DNA of 64,000 nucleotides from Rhodanobacteraceae bacterium. GTDB lineage: Bacteria > Pseudomonadota > Gammaproteobacteria > Xanthomonadales > Rhodanobacteraceae. The notes below the pieces were generated by a model, which was given only the letters and a program-made list of their open reading frames with translations, was not told where the DNA came from and ran no database searches. The stretch spans positions 2,458,578 to 2,522,577 of the forward strand of contig CP126531.1 in the NCBI GenBank assembly GCA_030167125.1, given 5' to 3'. Positions 48,352 through 57,738 of this stretch are shown piece after piece (position 1 is the stretch's first letter; every line of letters starts with the position of its first letter). The position numbers and the translations under genes are program-made.

Positions 48352-49473
48352 ATGATGGACATCGGATACTTCCTGAAGCTGATGATGGACCGCGGTGCGT
48401 CGGACATGTTCCTGTCCACCGGCACACCCGTGCACATCAAGATCGAGGGCCGGCTGGCCGCGCTGGGTACTTCGCCGCTGCCTTCGGGGATGGTGAAGAA
48501 GATCGCCTACTCGCTGATGGACGAAGGCTCGGTGCCCAAGTTCGAGCGTGAACTCGAATACAACATGGCGCTGGCGGTGAAGGACGTCGGCCGCTTCCGC
48601 GTCAACGTGTTCAAGCAGCGCGGCGAGGTCGGGCTGGTGATCCGCGCGATCAAGAGCGACATCCCGTCGATCGAGCAACTGCTGCTGCCGCCGATCTACA
48701 AGAAGCTGATCATGGAGCCGCGCGGACTGATCCTGGTGGTCGGCGCCACGGGTTCCGGCAAGTCGACCACGCTGGCTTCGATGATCGATCACCGCAACAC
48801 CAACTCGGCCGGGCACATTCTCACCGTCGAAGATCCGATCGAATTCCTGCACCGCCACAAGAAATCCATCGTCAACCAGCGCGAAGTGGGCCTCGACACC
48901 CACGGCTACCACGAGGCGCTGAAGAACGCGATGCGCGAAGCGCCGGACGTGATCCTGATCGGCGAGATCCGCGACACCGACACCATGGACGCGGCGATCG
49001 GCTTCTCCGAAACGGGGCATCTCTGCCTCGCGACGCTGCACTCCAACAACGCCGACCAGACCATCGAACGCATCCTCAACTTCTTCCCCGAGGCCGCGCA
49101 CAAGAACATCCTGATGAACCTGGCGCTGAACCTGAAGGCGATCATTTCGCAGCGCCTGGTGGTCGGCAAGGACGGCCGCCGCCGCCCGGCGGTCGAGGTG
49201 CTGATCAACACGCCGCACATCCGCGACCTGCTGCGCCGTGGCGAAGTGCACGAGATCAAGCTCGCGATGGAACGCAGCCTGGAAGAGGGCATGCAGACCT
49301 TCGACCAGTCGCTGTTCAAGCTCTACAAGGAAGGCACGATCGACCTCGAAGAGGCGCTGTCGAAGGCCGATTCGCGCGATGGTCTTGCGCTCAAGATCCG
49401 CCTCGCCGAAGGCGCGACCGGCACCGACTTGCCGCAGGACGATCCCTACGGGATGGGCATGTCGTCGATGTGA
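48352..49473 (+). CDS. pilU: type IV pilus retraction ATPase PilU
   Basis: A 373-residue secretion ATPase. Walker A is GATGSGKSTTLAS near residue 130, the Asp box is ILTVEDPIEF near 160, Walker B is VILIGEIRDTDTMD near 201, and the His box is LATLHSNNADQTIER. The N-terminal MDIGYFLKLMMDRGASDMFL is characteristic of PilU. The start at 48352 (ATGATG) follows GGGGATCA. It powers pilus retraction with PilT. No pilT is visible immediately upstream in this window. Confidence 0.93.
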   Translation: MMDIGYFLKLMMDRGASDMFLSTGTPVHIKIEGRLAALGTSPLPSGMVKKIAYSLMDEGSVPKFERELEYNMALAVKDVGRFRVNVFKQRGEVGLVIRAIKSDIPSIEQLLLPPIYKKLIMEPRGLILVVGATGSGKSTTLASMIDHRNTNSAGHILTVEDPIEFLHRHKKSIVNQREVGLDTHGYHEALKNAMREAPDVILIGEIRDTDTMDAAIGFSETGHLCLATLHSNNADQTIERILNFFPEAAHKNILMNLALNLKAIISQRLVVGKDGRRRPAVEVLINTPHIRDLLRRGEVHEIKLAMERSLEEGMQTFDQSLFKLYKEGTIDLEEALSKADSRDGLALKIRLAEGATGTDLPQDDPYGMGMSSM

Positions 49474-49480
49474 CGTCGTA

Positions 49481-49631
49481 GTCCGGATGGAGCGAAGCGG
49501 AATCCGGGAATTGTCCGGCAATAAGTATCCGGTTCCGACATGAAGCGTCTGCGAGCTATACGACTCACTACGGCGTCGCTGTGCTTCCCCCATCCGCCCT
49601 GCGGGCACCTTCCCCCGCAAGCGGGGGAAGG
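49481..49631. repeat. intergenic repeats between convergent pilU and sppA
   Basis: An inverted motif with GTCCGGAT at 49481-49488 and ATCCGG at 49502-49507 resembles a repeat often seen in proteobacterial intergenic DNA. At 49608-49631 an 11-base-pair perfect hairpin (CCTTCCCCCGC, AA loop) follows. It may help end transcription of both converging genes, although no T-run follows on either strand. Confidence 0.55.
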
Positions 49632-49637
49632 GAACGA

Positions 49638-51488
49638 TTACGGCTGCAACCGGCAGAAGCAATACGCGTACTCGACCGGCTTGCCGGCGCGTGCATCCTG
49701 CAACCACGAAAGTTCCGGCAGCAGCTTCGGCACTGCCAGCAACCATGATTTCGGAAGTTGCAGTCCGAGTGACGTCAGCACGCGCGCCGACGCGCTGTCG
49801 CCGACGCCGAGGAAAAACCGTTGCAACGCATTGAGCGGCGGCTCGATGTAACGCACCGCGTAGCCGTTGCCGAGTTTGGCTTCCTTCGCCGCATCCGCGA
49901 TCGCGTCCTGCAGGCCGCCCAGCCGGTCGACCAATCCGCGCTGCTGCGCCTGCGCGCCCGTCCACACGCGGCCCTGCGCGATCGAATCCACATCGGCGTA
50001 GCTCTTGCCGCGCGCCTTGGCGACGTTGTCGACGAAGCGGTGGTAACCCCAATCGATGCTGCTCTGGATCATCGCATTCAACGATGGATCGAGTGGACGC
50101 CGGAAATCGAACGCACCCGCGAGCGGCGTTGTGCCTTGGCCGGCGGTGTTGATGCCGAGCTTGGCGAGCCCGTCGGACGCGGTGAAATACAACCCGAAGA
50201 TGCCGATGGAACCGGTAATGGTGTCGGGCTCGGCGAAGATGCGGTCGGCGTTCATCGAGATCCAGTAGCCGCCGCTGGCGGCCATGTCGCCCATCGACAC
50301 GGTCACCGGCTTGCCGGCCTGTTCGGCCAGCACCACCTCGCGGCGGATCTGCTCGGCCGCGAACGCTTCGCCGCCGGGCGAATCGACCCGCAGCACGATC
50401 GCGCGCACGTTGCGATCGGCGCGCGCCGCGCGGATCAGCGCGGCGGTGGATTCGCCGCCGATTTTCCCGGGCGGCTGCTTGCCGGCCACGATGTCGCCCT
50501 CGGCCACGATCACCGCGACCTGCGGCTTGCCGAGGCCGAGGTCGATGGTCTGCGGCAAATATTGCGCCAGATCGACCGCGCGAAAACCGACGCCGTTGTC
50601 GGTGACCACGCCGTGCTTCTGCATCAGCTTGACGACGTCCTCGCGCGTGGCGAGACCGTCCACCCAGTGCAGCTTCAGCGCGAGCTGCGCGGCGTCGCCG
50701 TTGGCGGCGGGAATCTCGGCCGGCAGGTTGTCGATCTGCTGGCCCAGCGTGGCCGTATCGATGTGGCGCAGCTTGCCGACCTCGTCGAGCCAGGTGTTCC
50801 ACAGCCCGCCCATCCAGTACTTGTCGGCTTCGAGCGACGCCGGCGACGGCGCATCGAGGATGAAAGGCTCGGCCGCGGACTTGAACTCGCCCACGCGGAA
50901 CAGGTGCGCGCTGACGCCCAGCTTGTCCAGCAGGGTCTTGTAGTAGCTGCGGTAGTCGGACAGGCCGGTGACCGAAATTTCACCGGCGGGATCGAGCAGC
51001 ACCTGGTTGGCGTGCGCCGCAAGCAGGTACTGCATCTGGCCGAGATTGGTGCCCCACGCGACCACCGGCTTGCCGGCGTCGCGGAAACGATCGAGCGCCG
51101 CCGCGACTTCCTCCAGCGCGCCCATGCCGCCGAATTGCAGCTTCGACGGATCGAGCAGGATCTTCGTGATCCGCGAGTCGTGCGCGGCATGGTCGATCGC
51201 GGTCACCAAGTCACGCACCTGCACTTGCCCGGTCGAATCACCGGACGCGCGCGCCAGCGCGCGCGCGGCGGGATCGATGCTGTATTGCTCGACCAGCGTG
51301 CCTTCCGGTTGCAGCAGCAGCACCGTATCCGGCCCGACCTTCGGCGCGCCACGGAAGGCCAATCCGAGGATCAGCGCCAGGATCCCGAAGAAGATCACGT
51401 TGATGATCACCAGCCTTGCTAAGTTGATGCCGCGCCCGAGCGCGCTGACGAAGCCGCCGAAACCGCGGCGTGGTGGATTGCTGCTCAT
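49638..51488 (-). CDS. sppA: signal peptide peptidase SppA (67K type)
   Basis: A 616-residue inner-membrane serine protease that degrades leftover signal peptides. One membrane anchor lies near residues 24-46. The long double-domain form is seen: the general-base lysine is probably in GEFKSAAEPF near residue 205, and the nucleophile serine is in DMAASGGYW near residue 405. ATG at 51488 gives MSSNPPRRGFGG. The gene is 106 bases downstream of the MATE gene on the same strand. Confidence 0.93.
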   Translation of the reverse strand: MSSNPPRRGFGGFVSALGRGINLARLVIINVIFFGILALILGLAFRGAPKVGPDTVLLLQPEGTLVEQYSIDPAARALARASGDSTGQVQVRDLVTAIDHAAHDSRITKILLDPSKLQFGGMGALEEVAAALDRFRDAGKPVVAWGTNLGQMQYLLAAHANQVLLDPAGEISVTGLSDYRSYYKTLLDKLGVSAHLFRVGEFKSAAEPFILDAPSPASLEADKYWMGGLWNTWLDEVGKLRHIDTATLGQQIDNLPAEIPAANGDAAQLALKLHWVDGLATREDVVKLMQKHGVVTDNGVGFRAVDLAQYLPQTIDLGLGKPQVAVIVAEGDIVAGKQPPGKIGGESTAALIRAARADRNVRAIVLRVDSPGGEAFAAEQIRREVVLAEQAGKPVTVSMGDMAASGGYWISMNADRIFAEPDTITGSIGIFGLYFTASDGLAKLGINTAGQGTTPLAGAFDFRRPLDPSLNAMIQSSIDWGYHRFVDNVAKARGKSYADVDSIAQGRVWTGAQAQQRGLVDRLGGLQDAIADAAKEAKLGNGYAVRYIEPPLNALQRFFLGVGDSASARVLTSLGLQLPKSWLLAVPKLLPELSWLQDARAGKPVEYAYCFCRLQP

Positions 51489-51594
51489 GCGGGTGATTCC
51501 CGAGGTGCCGAGTCGATCAAGGTTAGCAATATTTATGCGATCGTCCATGATCGCTGCCACAGCGATCTCATCGATGGCCAAACATTCCAGCGCA

Positions 51595-53025
51595 TCAAAC
51601 TCCAGAGCGGCCATCCCTGGCCTGACTTTCCACAACAGCCGCTTCGTATCGAGCCAATGAAAACTTTTTCCACTTCTCCCCGCGCGTCTGGGCGATCCAG
51701 CGCGCCAGCAGCAGCGCCGCCGCCGCGGTGAGGCCGGCGATCAGGCCCATCCACATGCCACGCACGCCGTGACCGGCGCCGAACGCCAGCCACGCGCCGA
51801 TCGGCATCCCCACGCCCCAGTACGCGAGCGCGGTGATCAGCATCGGCATGCGGGTATCCTTCAAGCCGCGCAGCGCACCGTTCGACACGACCTGGATGCC
51901 GTCGGAAAACTGGAAGATACCGGCCAGGATCAGGAGCTGCGCGGCCAGCGCGATCACGCGCGGATCGTCCGAATAGATTCGGGCAATCGCGTGCGGGATC
52001 GCGAACATCAGCGTCGCCGAAACCGCCTGCGTCGCCAGCGTCAACGCGATGCCGCAGGCGCCGGCATGGCGCACCGCGTGCGCATCGCCGCGCCCCGCCG
52101 CGTTGCCGACGCGCACCGTCACCGCCAGCGCGAGCCCCAGCGGAAGCATGAAAGTCACCGACGCCACGTTGATCGCGATCTGATGTCCGTCGATCGCCAC
52201 GGTGCCGAGCCGGCTGATCAGCAGCGCCGAGATCACGAACAGCCCGGCTTCCATCAGCAGCGTCACCGCCATCGGCACGCCGACCCACAGCAGGTGGCCG
52301 ATCGCGTGCCGGTCGAGGCGCTCCATGCGTGCGAACAGGTCGAGATCGCGGAAGCGCTTGCCGAATTTCAGGTAGGCCATGAACGCCAGCAACTGCAGCC
52401 ACAGCGCCAGCGCGTTGGCGATGCCGGCGCCTTCGGCACCCAGCGCGGGGAAACCGAACTTGCCGTAGATCATGATCCAGTCCAGCGGCACCAGCACCGC
52501 CAGCCCGAACAGGCCGAACAGCATGGTCGGACGCGTCCAGCTCGACCCTTCGCACAGGCCGCGCAAGGCGAAATAACCGCACAGCCCCGGCGCGCCCCAG
52601 CTCAGCGCGTGCAGGAACGCCTGCACGTCGGCCAGCAACGCGGGATCGACGCCGATCAGATGCAGCAGCGGACCGGAATGGCGCGCACCGAACCACAGCA
52701 CGATCGACAAGCCGGCGGCCAGCCACAACGCCTGCCGGAACAGCGGACCGATTTCGCCGCGGCGGTTGGCGCCGTCCAGCTGCGCCACCGACGGCGACAG
52801 CGCCATCATCACGCCCACCGCGCTGACCAGTCCAAGCACCCACACGTTCGCACCTACCGCGACCGCGGCCAGGGTGTGCGCGTTGTAGTGGCCGGCCAGC
52901 GCGACGTCCACCGCGCTCATGCCGACCGAGGACAATTGCCCGGCGATCAGCGGCAGCGCGAGCTTGATCGTGGCGCGCGTCTCGCGCGCAAAACGCGCGC
53001 GGTCCAAGGCTAGAATCTGGGGCAT
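51595..53025 (-). CDS. MATE-family multidrug efflux transporter (NorM-like)
   Basis: A 476-residue protein with twelve hydrophobic segments in two related halves. MATE-typical stretches are ALPLIAGQLSSVGMSAVDVALAGHY in parts near residues 22-45 and VPMAVTLLMEAGLFV near 245. These carriers expel cationic drugs in exchange for Na+ or H+. The start codon at 53025 faces that of the plus-strand DUF3667 gene, only 13 bases away, so its promoter must lie within the other gene or overlap it. Confidence 0.92.
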   Translation of the reverse strand: MPQILALDRARFARETRATIKLALPLIAGQLSSVGMSAVDVALAGHYNAHTLAAVAVGANVWVLGLVSAVGVMMALSPSVAQLDGANRRGEIGPLFRQALWLAAGLSIVLWFGARHSGPLLHLIGVDPALLADVQAFLHALSWGAPGLCGYFALRGLCEGSSWTRPTMLFGLFGLAVLVPLDWIMIYGKFGFPALGAEGAGIANALALWLQLLAFMAYLKFGKRFRDLDLFARMERLDRHAIGHLLWVGVPMAVTLLMEAGLFVISALLISRLGTVAIDGHQIAINVASVTFMLPLGLALAVTVRVGNAAGRGDAHAVRHAGACGIALTLATQAVSATLMFAIPHAIARIYSDDPRVIALAAQLLILAGIFQFSDGIQVVSNGALRGLKDTRMPMLITALAYWGVGMPIGAWLAFGAGHGVRGMWMGLIAGLTAAAALLLARWIAQTRGEKWKKFSLARYEAAVVESQARDGRSGV

Positions 53026-53038
53026 TGCGGAAAACCCG

Positions 53039-54070
53039 ATGTCACAAGAAACCACCATCCAACCCGCAGCATCCGCGCCGCCGCCAGCGCCGGCGGCAGG
53101 CAACTGCGACAATTGCGGTGCGCCGCTGTACGGCAAGTATTGCTATGCCTGCGGCCAGCCGACCGTCGGCATGGTGCGGCATTTCAGCAGCGTGCTCTCC
53201 GACATCGCCGACAGCGTGTTGAATGTCGACGAACGCCTGTTCCGCACGATCGGGCCATTGTACTTGCGGCCGGGCAAGCTCACGCTGGACTATTTCGCGG
53301 GCAGGCGCGCGCGTTACGTCACGCCATTCCGGCTGGTGTTCTTCCTCGCGATCATCGCGTTCTTCGCAGCCCAGATCACGGTGCGCGGCGGATTCAGCCA
53401 TTACGCGCCGGCCACGCCCAAGGGTTCGGGCGCGTCCCCGCCGGCGTCCTCGCAACCGGACGACAGCCGCTTCGCGCACGGCAACCTCGATTTCGGCTGG
53501 GGTGTGATCTGGAACCGCGACACCAAACCGTTGCGTATCCGCTTGTTGCCCGACGCGGTCAACGATTGGGTGAACGATTCGATCGGCAACGCGCAACACC
53601 AGCTGTATCTCATGAACTCGGGCTCGTTCGAGGCCCGCAACGACGCCGCGCACAAGTTCATGCTCGGCATGTTCTCGGCCGCGCCCACCGTGCTGTTCGT
53701 GCTGCTGCCGGTGTTCGCGCTGCTTTTGAAGGTCTTCTACATCTTCAAGAAACGGCTGTACATGGAACACCTGATCGTGGCGATGCACAGCCACGCGTTC
53801 CTGATGCTGTCGATGCTGGTGCTGCTGGCCTTGGGGGCGTTGCGCCAGCTGTTGCAGCCGCACGCTGCATGGGTGGCCGTGCCTTTCTACCTGCTCGAGA
53901 CCGCGGCGTGGATCTGGATCTTCGTGTACCTGTGGCTGATGCAGAAACGCGTGTACCGGCAAGGCTGGTTCATGACCAACGTGAAGTACTGGAGCCTGGG
54001 TTTCTGCTACACGATCCTGCTGGCGATCGGTTTCATCTTCGTCATGCTGCTGAGCCTGACCAGTGGATGA
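53039..54070 (+). CDS. DUF3667 membrane protein with N-terminal zinc ribbon
   Basis: A 343-residue protein. CDNCGAPLYGKYCYACGQ near residues 23-40 is a four-cysteine zinc knuckle. The conserved stretch TIGPLYLRPGKLTLDYFAGRRARYV follows in two parts near residue 75. Four or five membrane helices lie beyond residue 95. DUF3667 proteins are common in Xanthomonadales and have no established function. The start at 53039 is supported by GGAAAACCC; the N-terminal segment is alanine/proline-rich. Confidence 0.88.
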   Translation: MSQETTIQPAASAPPPAPAAGNCDNCGAPLYGKYCYACGQPTVGMVRHFSSVLSDIADSVLNVDERLFRTIGPLYLRPGKLTLDYFAGRRARYVTPFRLVFFLAIIAFFAAQITVRGGFSHYAPATPKGSGASPPASSQPDDSRFAHGNLDFGWGVIWNRDTKPLRIRLLPDAVNDWVNDSIGNAQHQLYLMNSGSFEARNDAAHKFMLGMFSAAPTVLFVLLPVFALLLKVFYIFKKRLYMEHLIVAMHSHAFLMLSMLVLLALGALRQLLQPHAAWVAVPFYLLETAAWIWIFVYLWLMQKRVYRQGWFMTNVKYWSLGFCYTILLAIGFIFVMLLSLTSG

Positions 54071-54388
54071 TCGCGCCGGCCATGGCAGCGCGCTGCCGCG
54101 CGGTTTTGCACAACCATCGGCCCCTTCCGAACCGGCCGCGCAACGGGACGCAAATCGCTCCACCAAATCCCTGCGTCGACGCTATCCGCATGAATTCATG
54201 GAAAAAATTCGCGTGATGATTTTTTCACCAAACCGTGCGCCGGGCCGATTCTGCGAGCCTTGGCAGGTGCTTGCCCGCCGTCCTTCCACAACCTTATCCA
54301 CAACGTTTGTGGATAAACGCAAAACCACCGGCGGCTCATTGTCTTACCGGGCATTCCTGCGAGTCGTGGCAACAAGCCGCGCTAACTG
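54071..54388. other. 318-base intergenic region before priA
   Basis: No gene is supported. It holds the inverted DnaA boxes listed separately. A pair GAAAAAAT (54201-54208) and ATTTTTTC (54219-54226) could end transcription of the DUF3667 gene. The priA promoter must lie in the right half. Confidence 0.5.
54294..54316. promoter_or_regulatory. two perfect DnaA boxes in inverted orientation
   Basis: TTATCCACA at 54294-54302 and its reverse complement TGTGGATAA at 54308-54316 are consensus DnaA boxes separated by 5 bases. They lie 73 bases before the priA start. A degenerate third copy (CTTCCACA) is at 54283-54290. Confidence 0.7.
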
Positions 54389-56593
54389 ATGAGTCCTGCG
54401 CGGCAATCCGATTCCGCAACCAGGATCGCGCGTGTCGCACTGCCGTTGCCGCTGCCGCAGACTTTCGACTATCTGTCGGAATCACCGGAATTATTGCCGG
54501 GCTGCCGCGTGCGGGTGCCGTTCGGTCGTTCGTCCCGCGTGGGTGTCGTCGTCGACACGGCAACGCACTCGGATGTTTCCGGCGAACGTCTGAAGGCGGT
54601 CGATGCGGTGCTCGACCCCGAACCGTTGCTCGACGTCGAACTGTTGGCGTCCCTGCTTCGCGCCGCCGACTATTGGTGCGGCGCGATCGGCGAGGTGATC
54701 TTCGGCGCATTGCCGCTGGCGTTGCGCAACGGCGCAACGCAGGACACTTTCGCGGAAGAAATCTGGCGCGCGACCGCGGCCGGTACGTCGGCCCGCGACG
54801 CGCGCACGCGGCGCGGCGGTTCCGCCGCACTCCTCGAAACATTGGCTGATGCGCCGTTGTCGGCCAGCGAACTCGACACGCTGTTGCCGGGCTGGCGCGC
54901 CGCGGCGCGCCGGCTCGCAATGGCAAAACTGATCGAACGCGCCGAACCGGAAATCCGTGCGCCGCGCGTGCGCGAAGGCGCTTCGCCGATCCTGACCGAC
55001 GAACAGGCCGACGCGCTGGCCACGATCCTCTCCGCCGGCGGCGGTTTTCATCCGTTCCTGCTGCAAGGCGTCACCGGCAGCGGCAAGACCGAAATCTACC
55101 TGCGGCTCGCCGAACGCGCGTTGCAGCAAGGCCGCCAGACGCTCTGGCTGGTTCCGGAAATCGGCCTGGTGCCGCAGGCGCTGCGCCGCCTGCGCGCGCG
55201 CTTCGATGCACGGATCGCGGTGCTGCATTCCAATCTCGCCGAGGGCGAGCGCGCGCGGGCATGGCTGGACGCGCGTTCCGGCGCCGCGGCAATCGTGCTG
55301 GGCACGCGTTCGGCGGCGTTCGCGCCGCTGCCGAAAGCGGGATTGGTGATCGTGGACGAGGAACACGACGCTTCGTACAAGCAACAGGAAGGCTTCCGCT
55401 ACCACGCGCGCGACTTCGCGCTGATGCGTGCGCAGTCGCTCGGCGTCACGATCGTGCTGGGCAGCGCCACGCCTTCGCTGGAAACGCTGGCCAACGTCGA
55501 AGCGGCGCGCTACACGCGCGTGCGCCTGCGCCAGCGCGTGCACGCGCGGCCGCCCTCGCCCGTGCACGTGCTGGATCTGCGTGGCCTCAACCTCGCGCAC
55601 GGTCTTTCGCCTGCGCTGCTGGATGCATTGGATGCGACGCTCGCACGCGGCGAACAGGCGCTGGTGTTCAAAAACCGCCGCGGCTATGCGCCGGTGCTGC
55701 TGTGCCATGCGTGCGGCTGGCACGCCGTCTGTTCGCAGTGCGAAAAACCATTGACGCTGTATCGCGGACGCCGGCAATTGTTGTGTCATCACTGCGGACA
55801 CACCGAACGCGTGCCGGACGCGTGCCCGCGTTGCCATGCCGATGCACTGATTCCGCAAGGCCAGGGCACCGAGCGCCTGGAAGAAGCGCTCGCCGCGCGT
55901 TATCCGAATGTTCCCGTATTGCGCGTCGACCGCGAAAGCACGCGCCAGCGCGATGCGTTCGCGAAATTGCTGGAACGCCTGTCCGATGATCGACCCGCGA
56001 TCCTGGTGGGCACGCAGATCCTCGCGAAGGGCCATGACCTGCCCAACCTCACCATGGTCGCGATCGTGGGCGTGGACGAAGGCCTGCACAGCATCGATTT
56101 CCATGCGGGCGAGCGGCTGGCGCAATTGATCGTGCAGGTCGCAGGACGCGCGGGTCGCGCCGACAAACCGGGCGCGGTCTGGCTGCAGACCCACGAGCCG
56201 GGACATCCGCTGCTGGCGACGCTGCTGAAGGGCGGTTATGACGCTGCAGCGGCGCTGCAACTCGGCGAGCGGCTCGCGTCCGGGCTGCCGCCTTTCGCGC
56301 ACATGGTCTTGCTGAGGGGCGAAAGCGCGCAGCGCAATGCGCTGGATGGATTCATGGGCGCGGCGCGCGATGCGCTTGCACGTGCCGCAAGCCGCGCGCT
56401 GCGCATCAACGGACCGTTGGCCGCGCCGATGCCGCTGCGCGCAGGGCGCCATCGCGCGCAACTGCTGCTGGAATCCGGACATCGCCCGGCGCTTCGGCAT
56501 GCGCTCGCGGCATGGCTTCCGCAGTTGCACGCGTTGCCGCAGCCGCGTGGCTTGCGCTGGTCGATCGACGTCGATCCGCTGGATTTGTATTGA
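54389..56593 (+). CDS. priA: primosomal protein N' (replication restart helicase PriA)
   Basis: A 734-residue superfamily 2 helicase that reloads the replisome at stalled forks. The N-terminal DNA-binding domain begins VALPLPLPQTFDYL. Walker A is GVTGSGKTEIY near residue 230, motif II is VDEEHDASY near 325, and VAGRAGRADKPG is motif VI near 587. Eight zinc-binding cysteines lie between about residues 437 and 478 (CHACGW, CSQCEK, CHHCGH, CPRCHA). ATG at 54389. The intergenic DNA upstream carries DnaA boxes. Confidence 0.96.
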   Translation: MSPARQSDSATRIARVALPLPLPQTFDYLSESPELLPGCRVRVPFGRSSRVGVVVDTATHSDVSGERLKAVDAVLDPEPLLDVELLASLLRAADYWCGAIGEVIFGALPLALRNGATQDTFAEEIWRATAAGTSARDARTRRGGSAALLETLADAPLSASELDTLLPGWRAAARRLAMAKLIERAEPEIRAPRVREGASPILTDEQADALATILSAGGGFHPFLLQGVTGSGKTEIYLRLAERALQQGRQTLWLVPEIGLVPQALRRLRARFDARIAVLHSNLAEGERARAWLDARSGAAAIVLGTRSAAFAPLPKAGLVIVDEEHDASYKQQEGFRYHARDFALMRAQSLGVTIVLGSATPSLETLANVEAARYTRVRLRQRVHARPPSPVHVLDLRGLNLAHGLSPALLDALDATLARGEQALVFKNRRGYAPVLLCHACGWHAVCSQCEKPLTLYRGRRQLLCHHCGHTERVPDACPRCHADALIPQGQGTERLEEALAARYPNVPVLRVDRESTRQRDAFAKLLERLSDDRPAILVGTQILAKGHDLPNLTMVAIVGVDEGLHSIDFHAGERLAQLIVQVAGRAGRADKPGAVWLQTHEPGHPLLATLLKGGYDAAAALQLGERLASGLPPFAHMVLLRGESAQRNALDGFMGAARDALARAASRALRINGPLAAPMPLRAGRHRAQLLLESGHRPALRHALAAWLPQLHALPQPRGLRWSIDVDPLDLY

Positions 56594-56601
56594 CGCAATC
56601 C

Positions 56602-56727
56602 CCCTTCGCTTGCGAAGGGCGGAGCGAAGCGAACGCGCGCGCAGCGCGAGAGGGGGATGGCTTTTGCAGCGCGAGGGCACCCCCGATGCTGCGCATCGAC
56701 CCCCTTCATTCCGAAGGGTGGGAGCGG
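56602..56727. repeat. dispersed repeat element, copy 1 (between priA and rpoH)
   Basis: This gene-free stretch contains an 8-base-pair hairpin (56602-56619), the 16-mer GAGGGGGATGGCTTTT at 56650-56665 and the 15-mer GCATCGACCCCCTTC at 56693-56707. Both words recur exactly, inverted, at 61016-61095. It separates the convergent priA and rpoH genes and may act as a terminator. Confidence 0.7.
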
Positions 56728-57585
56728 TCAGGCAGCGAACGCTCCGCGCATCTTCTTCATCGCGTTCGCCTCGAGCTGGCGGATGCGTTCGGCCGACACG
56801 CCGTATTCGTCGGCGAGGTCTTGCAACGTGGCCTTGTCGTCGTCCAGCCAGCGGCGGCGGATGATGTCGCGGGTGCGATCATCCAGCTTCGCCATCGCCT
56901 GCTGCAGCGTATCGAGCTGGTGTTCCTCGTGGTCGGCGTCGGCCAGTTGCAGATACGGATCGGCGCCATGGTCTTCCAGGTACGCGACCGGTGCGGGCGG
57001 TGCATCGTCGTCGGTTTCGGTAGGCGCATCGAACCCGACATCACGGCCGGACAGTCGCGATTCCATTTCCAGCACGGTGGCTTCGGGCACGCCCAAATCC
57101 TTGGCGACCGCACGCACTTCTTCGGCATTCATCCAGCCGAGGCGCTTCTTGGATTTGCGCAGATTGAAAAACAGCTTGCGCTGCGCCTTGGTTGTCGCGA
57201 CTTTCACGATGCGCCAGTTGCGCAGGATGAACTCGTGCATCTCGGCGCGGATCCAGTGCACCGCGAAGCTGACCAGTCGCACGCCGTGGTCGGGGTCGAA
57301 ACGTTTCACCGCCTTCATCAGGCCGATGTTGCCTTCCTGGATCAGGTCGGCCATCTGCAGGCCGTAGCCGGAATATCCGCGCGCCACGTGCACCACGAAA
57401 CGCAGGTGCGACATCACCAACGTGCGCGCCGCATCGAGGTCGTCCTCGTCACGGTAACGATGCGCGAGTTCCTGTTCCTCTTCGACGGCCAGCACCGGAA
57501 TGCGATGCACCGCACCGATGTACGCGTCGAGGCTGCCAACCACGCTGGGGACGGGCAGGTTGTTGGCGACCAAGGCTTCACTCAT
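56728..57585 (-). CDS. rpoH: heat-shock sigma factor RpoH (sigma-32)
   Basis: A 285-residue sigma factor. Region 2 shows [20 protein letters not shown] and [19 protein letters not shown] in sequence; the RpoH box [15 protein letters not shown] is near residue 130. Region 4 ends with the helix-turn-helix [20 protein letters not shown]. The ATG at 57585 has GAGGG eight bases upstream. It directs RNA polymerase to chaperone and protease genes. The leader carries a CIRCE-type inverted repeat, and a good sigma-70 promoter lies further upstream. Confidence 0.96.
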   Translation of the reverse strand: MSEALVANNLPVPSVVGSLDAYIGAVHRIPVLAVEEEQELAHRYRDEDDLDAARTLVMSHLRFVVHVARGYSGYGLQMADLIQEGNIGLMKAVKRFDPDHGVRLVSFAVHWIRAEMHEFILRNWRIVKVATTKAQRKLFFNLRKSKKRLGWMNAEEVRAVAKDLGVPEATVLEMESRLSGRDVGFDAPTETDDDAPPAPVAYLEDHGADPYLQLADADHEEHQLDTLQQAMAKLDDRTRDIIRRRWLDDDKATLQDLADEYGVSAERIRQLEANAMKKMRGAFAA

Positions 57586-57605
57586 TGGTTGTACCCTCGT
57601 CTGTA

Positions 57606-57632
57606 TTGGCACTCTAAGCATGGGAGTGCCAA
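57606..57632 (-). promoter_or_regulatory. CIRCE-type inverted repeat in the rpoH leader
   Basis: TTGGCACTC, nine bases, GAGTGCCAA: perfect nine-base arms and a nine-base spacer, the exact layout of CIRCE (TTAGCACTC-N9-GAGTGCTAA), differing at one position in each arm. It ends 20 bases before the rpoH ATG. CIRCE is the operator of the heat-shock repressor HrcA. As RNA it could also form a hairpin beside the ribosome site. Confidence 0.75.
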
Positions 57633-57699
57633 GCCCTCGTGAAGGTTCCCGCGCGGTCCCGTCGTTGGGAGAGGCTTCGCCGTGAGGGTGATGGACGAA

Positions 57700-57727
57700 A
57701 TTATACTACCAAGTACAGGAAACACAA
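57700..57727 (-). promoter_or_regulatory. sigma-70 promoter of rpoH
   Basis: On the minus strand TTGTGT (57727-57722), a 16-base spacer and a perfect TATAAT (57705-57700). Transcription would start near 57693, giving a leader of about 108 bases that contains the CIRCE-type repeat. Confidence 0.7.
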
Positions 57728-57738
57728 GCCGCCGGAAG

